This document shows positions 16,646 to 24,684 of a stretch of DNA of 50,336 nucleotides, piece by piece. How positions within the stretch are numbered: the first letter of the stretch is position 1; every line of letters starts with the position of its first letter. Both the position numbers and the translations under genes were made by a program. The stretch comes from an uncultured Rubrobacteraceae bacterium (lineage in GTDB: Bacteria > Actinomycetota > Rubrobacteria > Rubrobacterales > Rubrobacteraceae): assembly GCA_902806055.1 (NCBI GenBank), contig CADCVD010000025.1:1-50336 (forward strand), in the 5' to 3' direction. Below the pieces are notes generated by a model, which saw nothing but the letters and a program-made list of their open reading frames with translations, was not told the DNA's origin and did not search any database.

Positions 16646-17341
16646 TTGGCAGAGCTACAAAAAGATCCCATGACCCGCAAAGACTTTCTGGGTTTTGGAA
16701 TCCTGGGGGCGATAACCGGAGCGATTCTGACCATCCCTCCGGTTGCGTTCGTCCTCGGGCCGATCATCGATACGGATGTACTTGGAGAGTCGGATGTTCC
16801 GAACGGACCCGACGACTGGTTCGAGGTCGGGTCGATAACCGACCTGAAGGAGGAGCCGGTAGCCTTCCGGGTGGACTTCCCGGTTAATCAGACCTACGGG
16901 GATAGGGCGATCCAGGAGGAGAGCGGCCTCTCTACCGAAGAGTTCGTCGTGGAGAGCGCCATTTGGGTCTCGTGGAGCACAGAGATCCTCTCCGACGGCT
17001 CCTATGGGGAGAGCCGGCGTCCCGCCTTCCTGGATAACTACAACGGAGGGACGCTCTCGGAGGAGCAGATTCAGGAGGTTCAAGGCGCGCTCAACGTCCT
17101 CAGTAGCTCCTGCGCGCACCTGGGTTGTCCGGTTCGTTGGATCACGAAGGAGGGCGAAGGAGAGTTTCTTTGTCCGTGCCACGGCGGGATCTACAACATA
17201 AACGGCGAGTACGTCGGCGGGCCGCCGCCGAGGGGGATGTACGCTTATACCTCCGAGGTTCGGGAAGACGGCAAGATCTACGTCAGGCATGAGTTCGATT
17301 CTGGGGGCGATCTAGGTCCCCAAGAGCCCTACGTTATTTAG
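16646..17341 (+). CDS. Rieske 2Fe-2S protein of a bc/b6f-type complex
   Basis: A 231-residue protein with an N-terminal twin-arginine-like, membrane-anchoring segment (MTRKDFLGFGILG then a hydrophobic stretch to about residue 42) and a C-terminal Rieske fold. The cluster ligands are C156 and H158 (CAHLGC) and C176 and H179 (CPCHGG); C161 and C178 can form the usual disulfide. The TTG start is supported by GGGACTAGAGAGG upstream. It should pass electrons from quinol at the cytochrome b Qo site (17355) to the next acceptor; no cytochrome c gene is in the operon. Confidence 0.93.
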   Translation: MAELQKDPMTRKDFLGFGILGAITGAILTIPPVAFVLGPIIDTDVLGESDVPNGPDDWFEVGSITDLKEEPVAFRVDFPVNQTYGDRAIQEESGLSTEEFVVESAIWVSWSTEILSDGSYGESRRPAFLDNYNGGTLSEEQIQEVQGALNVLSSSCAHLGCPVRWITKEGEGEFLCPCHGGIYNINGEYVGGPPPRGMYAYTSEVREDGKIYVRHEFDSGGDLGPQEPYVI

Positions 17342-17354
17342 AGAGGAGGTTGGA

Positions 17355-18170
17355 GTGATAGGCAGGCTTAGGTCCCAGGCGACAGACACCGGCAAGCTCA
17401 TCGTCGACTGGATGGAGCACCGCGCCGGTATCGTCACGATAACGGAGCATTTTCTCTACGAGCCCGTACCGAAGAGGGGCGCGTGGATCTATACGCTGGG
17501 GAGCGCGACGCTCTTCACCATAACGCTGCAGTTTCTTACCGGGATACTCCTGCTCTTCTACTACGTGCCGACCACCGACCACGCGTGGGACTCGGTCAAC
17601 TACATCATGACCGAGGCCTACTTCGGGCAGATGATCCGTGGTATTCACTACTGGTCGGCTAACTTCCTGCTGGTGGTTATAGGGCTGCACATGGCCCAGG
17701 TGTTCTTCTCGGGCGGCTACAAGGCGCCTCGCGAGCTCAACTGGGTCGTAGGGGTTGTGTTGCTCCTTCTCACAATCGTGCTGGCGTTCACCGGGTACCT
17801 GCTCAGGTGGGATCAGGACGGGTTCTGGGCGAGCGTCGTTGGCATGAAGATCGGCTCTTACACACCGTTTGTCGGCGGGCCGACGATAAACTTTCTGCTG
17901 GGCGGCGACGTAACCGGGCCTGCAACGCTCTCCCGCTTCTTCGCGCTACACGTGTGGCTCTTGCCGGCGGCGCTCGCGCCGTTTATCGGTATACATCTCT
18001 ACCTCCTCAGGAGGCACGGGGTTTTTGGCAGCGAGTTCGAGTATTCTGACCGCCTGGCGAAGCTGCATGAGCGGCAGCGTCTCGAGTCCTATGAGGAGTA
18101 CGAGTCGGACGAAGGCGAGCCGTATACGGGACGTCGGGATCGTGCGGATCGGAACGGAGACGAGGAGTAA
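17355..18170 (+). CDS. Cytochrome b N-terminal half (b6-like)
   Basis: A 271-residue, four-helix cytochrome b core. The haem ligands are H98 and H112 in helix B (13 residues between) and H199 and H214 in helix D (14 between); the 13/14 spacing is the b6 pattern. The body ends after helix D with IHLYLLRRHG, and a hydrophilic, acidic tail of ~45 residues follows (YEEYESDEGEPYTG), longer than in cyanobacterial b6. GTG start with GAGAGGAGG upstream. Helices E-G are supplied by the separate gene at 18245, so cytochrome b is split as in b6f complexes. Confidence 0.93.
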   Translation: MIGRLRSQATDTGKLIVDWMEHRAGIVTITEHFLYEPVPKRGAWIYTLGSATLFTITLQFLTGILLLFYYVPTTDHAWDSVNYIMTEAYFGQMIRGIHYWSANFLLVVIGLHMAQVFFSGGYKAPRELNWVVGVVLLLLTIVLAFTGYLLRWDQDGFWASVVGMKIGSYTPFVGGPTINFLLGGDVTGPATLSRFFALHVWLLPAALAPFIGIHLYLLRRHGVFGSEFEYSDRLAKLHERQRLESYEEYESDEGEPYTGRRDRADRNGDEE

Positions 18171-18244
18171 GAGCGTTTACCCCCATGGTAGTAGCTTACT
18201 GTTATGCTGCGGACACCAAGCTTAGCTAGAAGAGAGGTGTAGCG

Positions 18245-18730
18245 ATGTACGCACCGGCAACCGGCAAAGGCAAGTCGGGCCAGGAAGAGATCATTACCGA
18301 AGAGAACGTCTTCGAACGCCCGGACGAGACTATAGCTTTCTTCCCGAAGCAGGTTCTCTACGACCTGTTCGTCTCGACTTTGATCCTCATCGCCTGCGTT
18401 ATACTCTCTTACGTCGCGCCTGCGCCTCTTACGGAGCCCGCCGACCCGGCGACGATCACCTACGTGCCGCGCCCAGAATGGTTCTTCTTCTTCTACGAGC
18501 AGATGCTGATGTTCTTCCCCGGTTACGCGCTTATAGGCTTCGGAGCGGTAGTAGTGCCGACCATCTTCATCGTGTTGCTCTTTGCTTTACCGTGGCTGGA
18601 TAGGGGGCCGCACTATAGTGCCTTGAAGCGCCCGTTCGTGGCGGTCATCGGGCTGTTGGTAGTAGTAACGGTGGTGCTGAACATGCTCTTGGCTGTCAGC
18701 CGGATCATCAACTTCCCCGGCGGGGAGTAG
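18245..18730 (+). CDS. Cytochrome b C-terminal half (subunit IV-like)
   Basis: A 161-residue protein with three membrane helices and the Qo-site motif PEWF (canonical PEWY, here with Phe for Tyr) in RPEWFFFFYEQML. This corresponds to b6f subunit IV or the C-terminal domain of cytochrome b. The N-terminal 40 residues are soluble. It lies 74 bases after the b6-like gene, with AGAGAGGTG before the ATG, and nine bases before the second CydA-like gene. Confidence 0.9.
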   Translation: MYAPATGKGKSGQEEIITEENVFERPDETIAFFPKQVLYDLFVSTLILIACVILSYVAPAPLTEPADPATITYVPRPEWFFFFYEQMLMFFPGYALIGFGAVVVPTIFIVLLFALPWLDRGPHYSALKRPFVAVIGLLVVVTVVLNMLLAVSRIINFPGGE

Positions 18731-18739
18731 GGGGTAGCA

Positions 18740-20074
18740 GTGCCGATAGGTGATCTAGACGTACCCATAATCGGCAAGAACGTCGTAATAGCCGTTCTTG
18801 TCCAGTCTCACATACTCTTCGCAGCGTTCATCATCGGCGCGGTCCTAATAGCCGCAACCAGTGAGTATCTCGGTTTGGTCACGAAGCAGCCCCGCTACGA
18901 ACGCTTCGCCAGGAACTTGGCCAGGTTTGTGGTGTTGCTCTTCGCCTCCGGGGCGGCTCTGGCCATCACGTTCGTGCTCGCCTTGATAACGCTCTTTCCG
19001 GTGTTCTTCTCTTACTTGCAGAACATCTTCTTCTGGGTATTCTTGGTCGAGGCGTTTATGTTCCTGGGTCAGATCATTATCGTCTACGCCTGGTACAACG
19101 TCTGGGATAAACTTGCCTACCGCAAGGTAGTACACGTGACGTTCGGCATGATCGCAGGCTTTTTCGGGCTGATGGCGATGACGATGATCGACGCGGTCGC
19201 CTCTTATATGCTCACCCCGGCAGAGGCGCCGGCTACCGACGTCGCCAGGACGTTTCTTAATCAGACGATGGTGCCGCTCAACATGCACCGCTTTGTGGGG
19301 AACTTCTCGTATGCGGGGTTCCTGATCGCCGGATGGGGCGCGTGGCGCTACCTCAGAAGCACCCGGGAAGAGGACCGAGAGTATTACGATTGGATGGGGC
19401 ACTGGGGGCTGATCTGGGGCTTTGGGTTCCTGATCCTTCAGCCGGTAATCGGTTACGGATACCTCAAGGGCATTCGCGAGAGTTCTCCCGAGGCGTTCGA
19501 CACCATCATGCTTGGCGATAAGGCGTGGGTCTTTCTACTGCTCGTTACAGAGATCGCGTTCATGAGCATCGCCGCGACCGCGTACTTCGTGCACAAGCTG
19601 AGGTTCGCCCAAAAACCCATGCCGATGCTGCGCAAGCTTGCGGTAGGCTCCCTGGGCTTCACGGCGCTGTTTACGGTCCTGAACATCATACCGGCTGATG
19701 CGAACATCGTGCCCGGTGTGCTTAGCTTCGCTGGCGGCGAAGAGACAAAAATACCGTTGGGGCAGATGTACCCGTGGAAGTACATAGGTCTGATCGGGCT
19801 GATGCTGGTGGGGTTCTTCGTGGTGGCCCTGTACCTGAGAGCTGCGGCCAACGGCTTTCACTGGGGAAGGGCGAGCAGGTGGAGCCAGTACGCGCTTATA
19901 GGCTGTGCCCTGGCCGTGGTAACGACGATGATGACGATGGGTTACACGCGCGAGACGGCGCGCAGGGTGGACAACGCCCCCGGGTACCTGATCTACAACT
20001 GCATCACTATGGAGCAGGAGCTTACGCCCGCCGAACAATGTCCCGCCGGTGACACTATAGGGAACGCGCCGTGA
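18740..20074 (+). CDS. Cytochrome bd subunit I (CydA)-like protein, type 2
   Basis: A 444-residue, roughly nine-helix protein, clearly homologous to CydA and distantly to the 15289 protein. Candidate haem ligands: H24 (VQSHILFAAFIIG), H183 (LNMHRFVGNF) and a Met in LGQMYPWKYIGL. Unlike the first paralogue it keeps an acidic residue in the helix equivalent to the CydA proton/oxygen channel (FLVEAFMFLGQ, E104). The GRQPW quinol loop is also absent. GTG start, GGGGTAGC upstream. Its stop overlaps the start of the final small gene. Together with the first CydA-like protein it could form a heterodimeric core like the CydAA' arrangement known from archaea. Confidence 0.82.
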   Translation: MPIGDLDVPIIGKNVVIAVLVQSHILFAAFIIGAVLIAATSEYLGLVTKQPRYERFARNLARFVVLLFASGAALAITFVLALITLFPVFFSYLQNIFFWVFLVEAFMFLGQIIIVYAWYNVWDKLAYRKVVHVTFGMIAGFFGLMAMTMIDAVASYMLTPAEAPATDVARTFLNQTMVPLNMHRFVGNFSYAGFLIAGWGAWRYLRSTREEDREYYDWMGHWGLIWGFGFLILQPVIGYGYLKGIRESSPEAFDTIMLGDKAWVFLLLVTEIAFMSIAATAYFVHKLRFAQKPMPMLRKLAVGSLGFTALFTVLNIIPADANIVPGVLSFAGGEETKIPLGQMYPWKYIGLIGLMLVGFFVVALYLRAAANGFHWGRASRWSQYALIGCALAVVTTMMTMGYTRETARRVDNAPGYLIYNCITMEQELTPAEQCPAGDTIGNAP

Positions 20075-20292
20075 TGTTGGAGCTGCTAAACCTTGTGGTG
20101 GCAATGTTGCAGGTAGAAGCCCTGGATCTCGCGACGGTGCTGCTACAGAAATCCGGTGAGCAAGCGCAGCAAGGCAACACCCCAGGAGGGCCTGGCTGGG
20201 CCCCGTGGCGTCTGGTTGCCGGGGCCTTGTTGATCATCACGATCGTCTCCGGGGCCTACCTGTTTACGTACTGGATCAGTAAAGACGAGTAG
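20071..20292 (+). CDS. Single-helix small subunit of the respiratory operon
   Basis: A 73-residue protein beginning at GTG 20071 or ATG 20074, overlapping the preceding stop. A weakly hydrophobic N-terminus, a Gln/Gly/Pro-rich linker (QQGNTPGGPGW) and one clear membrane helix (about 48-68) ending YWISKDE. It has no recognisable motif. Position and size resemble accessory peptides of cytochrome bd (CydX/CydS) or b6f, so a structural subunit is likely, but this is inference. It is followed by the operon terminator. Confidence 0.65.
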   Translation: MMLELLNLVVAMLQVEALDLATVLLQKSGEQAQQGNTPGGPGWAPWRLVAGALLIITIVSGAYLFTYWISKDE

Positions 20293-20326
20293 CCGGTAAG
20301 GGTGCCAGCGAAGACCAGGAGTCGTT

Positions 20327-20362
20327 GAGAGGAGGCGCTCACAGAGCGCCTCCTCTCCTTTT
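20327..20362 (+). terminator. Strong terminator of the respiratory operon
   Basis: A perfect 14-bp stem (20327-20340 with 20344-20357), three-base loop ACA, followed by CTTTT. It lies 35 bases after the last operon gene. Confidence 0.92.
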
Positions 20363-20541
20363 GCGAAGAGAGGTACTGCACAAGGATCGCGAAGGCCGGC
20401 ACTCTCTTCGGACAGCTTGAGATAGTAGACAACACTTAAACACAAGGCCGTGGAGACGCAGTATTCGGCACAGAGGCTGTGCAAGATCAGCAGGAGGAGG
20501 CTTTGGGGTAGAATGACAGGAGAAAGAGGAGGAGATGAGGT

Positions 20542-21186
20542 TTGTCGGATATACCCCTTTTCCCGCTTAACGTGGTGCTGATGCCGGGATCCCCCCTGCC
20601 GTTGCATATCTTCGAAGAGCGTTACAAGCAGATGGTGAACGAGTGTCTGGAGTCGGGGGCGGAGTTTGGAATGGTCCTGGCTGACGAATCCGGTACGCGG
20701 AGCGTAGGATGTACGGCCACGATCGTCGAGCTCGTCGAGCGCTATGAGGATGGGCGGCTCGTGATTCTGGTGGAGGGCTCCCGTCGCTTTAAGCTAAACG
20801 AGATCATGACCGGCAAGCCTTACTACGTCGGCGACATAGAGTACATCGAGGAGGGGCCGGAGGAGGACGTAAGCCCTTTGGCCGAGGAGTGTGTTACGCT
20901 CCTCGAACGCGTGGTAGAGGCGGCCACCGAGGGATCGGTGGATATAGAGATAGAGCCGCCCTACCGCAACCTCTCGTTCACTATAGCCGGACGTATAGAG
21001 TTCGACCTCGACACGCGTCAGCAGATCCTCGAGCTTACTACCGAGCGGGAACGCCTCGTGAAGGTAAGGGAGCTTCTAACGGAGGTTGCCGAGAGGCTCG
21101 AACGTGAACAACAGGCTCGCGAGAAGGCCCAGAAGAACGGGCACCTGCGCGGCGACTGGAACCCAAAGCCGACAGAGGATGCCTAA
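20542..21186 (+). CDS. Lon N-terminal (LON substrate-binding) domain protein
   Basis: A 214-residue stand-alone LON domain: IPLFPLNVVLMPGSPLPLHIFEER at the N-terminus, then GTRSVGCTATI, GRLVILVEGSRRFKL, and a helical C-terminal half (ERLVKVRELLTEVAERLERE). There is no ATPase or protease domain, so it is not Lon itself; such proteins are widespread and presumed to bind peptides. TTG start with GGAGGAGATGAGG upstream. Monocistronic, convergent with the MscS gene. Confidence 0.88.
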   Translation: MSDIPLFPLNVVLMPGSPLPLHIFEERYKQMVNECLESGAEFGMVLADESGTRSVGCTATIVELVERYEDGRLVILVEGSRRFKLNEIMTGKPYYVGDIEYIEEGPEEDVSPLAEECVTLLERVVEAATEGSVDIEIEPPYRNLSFTIAGRIEFDLDTRQQILELTTERERLVKVRELLTEVAERLEREQQAREKAQKNGHLRGDWNPKPTEDA

Positions 21187-21240
21187 CCACTGGTGGCTCG
21201 TCTAACAGATTCGTTTACCAAGCTTTAGAGAACGAGGGGC

Positions 21241-22254
21241 TTACTCTCCGGAAATGAACTCTCTTAGGCGCCGGACGTTGCGGCTGTCGACCTTGTAGAC
21301 GAGTGGATCTGCGGCGAGGCTGTCTTCGCCGGCGGCGGCCTTTATGCGCTCGACGAGGTTCTCCTCGACTAGCCAGGCGGTGGAGGGGAGGACGACCGCC
21401 AGGAGCCTGAGCCTGGGACCGCCCTCAGGGATCTCGTCGCGGTCTACGAGGCGCGGCGGGATTAGGTAGAGCTCGTGGCCCTCCTTTATCTCTTCGAGGA
21501 CGCGTTTGGCAGCCTCCTCGTCCTTCAGTTGTACCTCGATAGTGAAGCGCTGCTGCCCGGAGACGTAGTTCGTGACGCCGATGAGGGAGCCGTTTGGTAT
21601 ATAGATCACCTCGCCGGAGAGCGACCGGATGGTAGTAGTACGCAGCCCGAACTCCTCTACCATGCCCGAGGCTTTGGTCGGTTCGACGGATATGAAGTCG
21701 CCGACACTGTACTGGTTCTCGAAGAGGATAAAGAATCCCGCGATAATGTCGCGTAGGAAGCTCTGTGCCCCGAATCCTACGACTGCTGCAATTATCGAGA
21801 CGCCGGCGGCGGCTGGTATTACGGTACCCACGAAGATACTGAAGACGAAGAGAGCGACGATGGCGAAGACCACGTACCGCAAGGTATTGCGGATGAGCGT
21901 GACGGCGGTGTCCTGCCGCTTGATGCGGGCGAGCGTCGCGGCGTCGAGGGACGCTTCGTCGTCCGGTCTACTCCAATGGAGTATGCGCGGTAGCAGGCGA
22001 ATAGTGACGCGATAGAAGATTATCGACAAGGAGATTACGATCACCGTGGCTATAACGTTCGCGAAGAACCCCGGGCTGTTAAGGTAGGAGAGAGTCCCCT
22101 CAAAGAGCTCTTTGACTCCCGCTAACCGATCACCGGTCTCAGCGAGGGTACTGCCTACCTGCTCCTGTATAACGGAAGTAGTCTCCTCGCTGGTTCTCTC
22201 CCCGTCGGTGCTCTCGCTCTGTAAGAGCGCGGCTAGGAGCGGCATCATGCTCAT
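21241..22254 (-). CDS. MscS-family mechanosensitive ion channel
   Basis: A 337-residue channel of the MscS family. An N-terminal hydrophilic stretch precedes three membrane helices (one near LNSPGFFANVIATVIVISL, another near LRYVVFAIVALFVFSIF); the pore helix and conserved gating region read AAAGVSIIAAVVGFGAQSFL. The beta-domain VGDFISVEPTKASGMVEEFG and RTTTIRSLSGEVIYIPNG follow as in MscS. ATG 22254 is preferred because it lies after the ddl stop; a TTG at 22299 would overlap ddl by 32 bases, and neither has a clear ribosome binding site. Likely relieves turgor on osmotic downshock, fitting a trehalose-accumulating cell. Confidence 0.85.
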   Translation of the reverse strand: MSMMPLLAALLQSESTDGERTSEETTSVIQEQVGSTLAETGDRLAGVKELFEGTLSYLNSPGFFANVIATVIVISLSIIFYRVTIRLLPRILHWSRPDDEASLDAATLARIKRQDTAVTLIRNTLRYVVFAIVALFVFSIFVGTVIPAAAGVSIIAAVVGFGAQSFLRDIIAGFFILFENQYSVGDFISVEPTKASGMVEEFGLRTTTIRSLSGEVIYIPNGSLIGVTNYVSGQQRFTIEVQLKDEEAAKRVLEEIKEGHELYLIPPRLVDRDEIPEGGPRLRLLAVVLPSTAWLVEENLVERIKAAAGEDSLAADPLVYKVDSRNVRRLREFISGE

Positions 22255-22267
22255 ACTACGAACCCAT

Positions 22268-23329
22268 CTAGGAGCCTGACTCGTGACGTTCGAGGGCAAG
22301 CTGTATAAGCCGGTTGAGGAGCTGCTCGTAGGGGAGACCGCTGGCGGCCCAGAGCTTGGGGTAGACGCTGGTCGGAGTAAAGCCGGGGATAGTATTGATC
22401 TCGTTGAGGATCAACCTGCCGCTGCCGTGTTCGAGGAAGAAGTCAACCCGGGCCATGCCGGCGGCGTCTATGGCGGTATAAGCGGCGCGGGCTATATGCT
22501 GTATCTCCATCGCGGTGCCGCCGGGTATCTGGGCGGGAGCGTGTAGCTCCATGCCGCCCTCGACGTACTTGGCTTCGTAGTCGTAGAACTCGCGCCCGGA
22601 GACTACTATCTCTCCCGGCACCGAGACCTTCGGCTCCTCGTTGCCGAGCACGGAGACCTCTATCTCGCGCGCGCCTACGCCCTGCTCTACTATAACGCGC
22701 CGATCGAGGGTAGCCGCCTCGTCGAGGGCACCTACTAACTCTCCGGAATCCGTAGCCCTGTTTATGCCGACGCTGGAGCCGAGGTTGGAGGGCTTGACGA
22801 AACAGGGGTATCCTAGAGAGGTTTCTATCTCCCTGATCCACTTGTCCCGGTCTTCTTTCCACTCCCTGCGGGTGAGGGCTAGCCACCCAACCTGTGGGAG
22901 CCCGTGGTAGGCGAACACCTTTTTCATGGTCACCTTGTCCATACTGGCGGCGCTGGCGAGAACGCCGGAACCAACGTAGGGTACGCCGGCGAGCTCCAGG
23001 ACCCCCTGGACTGTGCCATCTTCGCCGTACGGGCCGTGCAGAACTGGGAAGACAACGTCCGCGGCTCCCAAAACCTCCGCAGGCAGCCTCTCAGAGGCAG
23101 AAGTCTGCTTCACGGTCTCGTACGGGGAGTTTGCACGTTCCTTGATACGTGACCCTAGCTCGCGCATGGGATCGCCCGAGGAGATCCAGGCTCCCTCCCG
23201 GGTTATGCCCACCGGAACTACCTCGTAGCGCCCGCTCTCGCGTAGAGTCCTCATGATGGCGCGAGCCGATGCTAGGGAGACTTCGTGCTCCCCGCTCCGC
23301 CCGCCGAAGATAACCATTACTCTGAGCAA
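22268..23329 (-). CDS. ddl: D-alanine--D-alanine ligase
   Basis: A 353-residue ATP-grasp ligase joining two D-Ala for peptidoglycan precursors. N-terminal IFGGRSGEHEVSLASA, the VFPVLHGPYGEDGTVQG segment, ATP-binding CFVKPSNLGSSVGINRA, and C-terminal LNEINTIPGFTPTSVYPKLW with metal-binding residues are all intact. TTG start at 23327-23329; three residues later an ATG (VMVIFGG) offers an alternative. Followed directly by the MscS gene on the same strand. Confidence 0.94.
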   Translation of the reverse strand: MLRVMVIFGGRSGEHEVSLASARAIMRTLRESGRYEVVPVGITREGAWISSGDPMRELGSRIKERANSPYETVKQTSASERLPAEVLGAADVVFPVLHGPYGEDGTVQGVLELAGVPYVGSGVLASAASMDKVTMKKVFAYHGLPQVGWLALTRREWKEDRDKWIREIETSLGYPCFVKPSNLGSSVGINRATDSGELVGALDEAATLDRRVIVEQGVGAREIEVSVLGNEEPKVSVPGEIVVSGREFYDYEAKYVEGGMELHAPAQIPGGTAMEIQHIARAAYTAIDAAGMARVDFFLEHGSGRLILNEINTIPGFTPTSVYPKLWAASGLPYEQLLNRLIQLALERHESGS

Positions 23330-23523
23330 CGTGCCGATTAGCCTCCTCTTACGACCCGCTTATCCTAGCAGAGGGCGGAGGCGGGATTCTCTAGACGCAT
23401 GGTACTCAGTAGGTCATCTTGAGGTACCGGCCTTCTCTCGAAGCGCCGACGTGGCGAATCTGTGTGCTCTTTGAGGTTTGGATCGAGTTCCTCCACGCCG
23501 CGCTCTATACCCTCTCTGTTTAA

Positions 23524-23937
23524 GCTGGTGGCGAAGGGCTTTTTCTTCGTCTTCTTGCGCACGCTCTTCGCTTTGAGGTCTGCAGGCCCTGGGGCTGCAC
23601 TGGTGCTTCTGCTGATAAGCGTGCTCCTTGCCTAAACTGCGGACCAGTAAACCGCCATTTCAAGAAAAAGATTACGGCTGCGCTCACTTTAAGAAGCGGT
23701 ATCAGAGGAGAGGCCAGGAGCGGAGAAGCCGATAAGCCCAGTGGAAAGCCGTGGCTGACATTCTTTTCGGAGCCCAGTCGGTCGTACAAGTTTCAGAAGT
23801 GGATGCATCCGGACAAGGCCGAGAACCGTCGTACGACCGCTATACAGAAGTCGTGAGAGATCCTGATACCGGCGGGATCATTCGCGAGGACGAATGAACT
23901 GTTGAGCGGTCATCGGGGACACGGTATCGCGAAGTGA
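23524..23937 (+). pseudogene. Frameshifted remnant of an unidentified Cys/His-containing protein
   Basis: No intact gene occupies 23330-23967, but reading the plus strand by frame shows a broken protein. Frame 1 from 23524 to 23853 gives APCLNCGPVNRHFKKKITAA (from about 23623), then KPWLTFFSEPSRSYKFQKWM and HPDKAENRR. At about 23835 the protein-like text jumps one frame (DRYTEVVRDPDTGGIIREDE, stop at 23895) and then returns to frame 1 as NELLSGHRGHGIAK, ending at 23935-23937. Two nearby compensating frameshifts explain this. Charge pattern and motif spacing look like real protein, but I cannot name the family; a CxxC pair suggests metal binding. Stop codon TAA at 23521 cuts the upstream side. 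Confidence 0.5.
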
Positions 23938-23967
23938 AAGAAGAATACGTAGGATTCGGTGAAAGGT

Positions 23968-24684
23968 CTATGCTGACGAGCTCATTTCCTCTGCCAGATC
24001 GCTCGCCCGGAGGAGCACCGCGTCGAGCATCGGCGGGGTGAGGACACCGGTGAAGGTATTCTGCTGGGAGGGGTGGTAGCAGCCGACGAGCGTGAGGCCG
24101 GAGGATGTTGCGTGCTCCGCGCCGTGGGCGAACTTTGGTTTCGGACGTATCCCGTAGAGGCGCAGGGCGGCGTCCCAGGCGAAGGCGCCGAGACAGATGA
24201 TCACCCGCGCGGCGGGGAGTAGAGCTAGCTCTCGGTCAGCGTAGGGGAGGCATCGGTCTCGTTCAGCGGGAGTGGGCTTGTTGTTGGGCGGAGCGCAACG
24301 GACGGCAGCGGAGATCCAGAGTTCCCGGAGGCACAGGCCATCACCCCTGCTGCGTGAGGTGGGTTGGTTGGCGTACCCGGTGCGGTGAAGGGCGGCGAAG
24401 AGGAAGTCGCCCGAGCGGTCGCCCGTGAAGAAACGGCCCGTGCGGTTCGCTCCGTGGGCGGCGGGGGCGAGTCCCAGTACCACGACCCTCGCCCCTGGGT
24501 CTCCGAAGCCGGGGATGGGACGGCCCCAGTACTCCTCATTCGCGTAAGCCGCCTTCTTCTCGCGGGCGATCTTCTCGCGCCACTCGACGAGGCGCGGGCA
24601 GCGTCGGCAGGCAATGATCTCCGCTTCGAGCGCCGCGAGATGCGCTTCGGCGAGATGGTCTCTCTGGCGGGCGGGCTCGTTCAG
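23968..24684 (-). CDS. Uracil-DNA glycosylase, family 5 (UdgB-like)
   Basis: Removes uracil (and probably hypoxanthine) from DNA. Seen: an FeS-type CRRCPRLVEWREKIA pair near the N-terminus, EEYWGRPIPGFGDP, the family 5 active-site motif GLAPAAHGANRTGRFFTGDRSG spread over 22 positions, a second cysteine pair (RCAPPNNKPTPAERDRC), and the C-terminal GCYHPSQQNTFTG. The four cysteines should hold a 4Fe-4S cluster. The start is unclear: no ATG, GTG or TTG is in frame upstream of the CxxC pair until the frame runs into the apgM gene. I use the CTG at 24682-24684, which overlaps the apgM stop; ATC or ATT codons just before the first cysteine are alternatives. The in-frame GTG at 24483 would lose the FeS ligands. 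Confidence 0.8.
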   Translation of the reverse strand: MNEPARQRDHLAEAHLAALEAEIIACRRCPRLVEWREKIAREKKAAYANEEYWGRPIPGFGDPGARVVVLGLAPAAHGANRTGRFFTGDRSGDFLFAALHRTGYANQPTSRSRGDGLCLRELWISAAVRCAPPNNKPTPAERDRCLPYADRELALLPAARVIICLGAFAWDAALRLYGIRPKPKFAHGAEHATSSGLTLVGCYHPSQQNTFTGVLTPPMLDAVLLRASDLAEEMSSSA

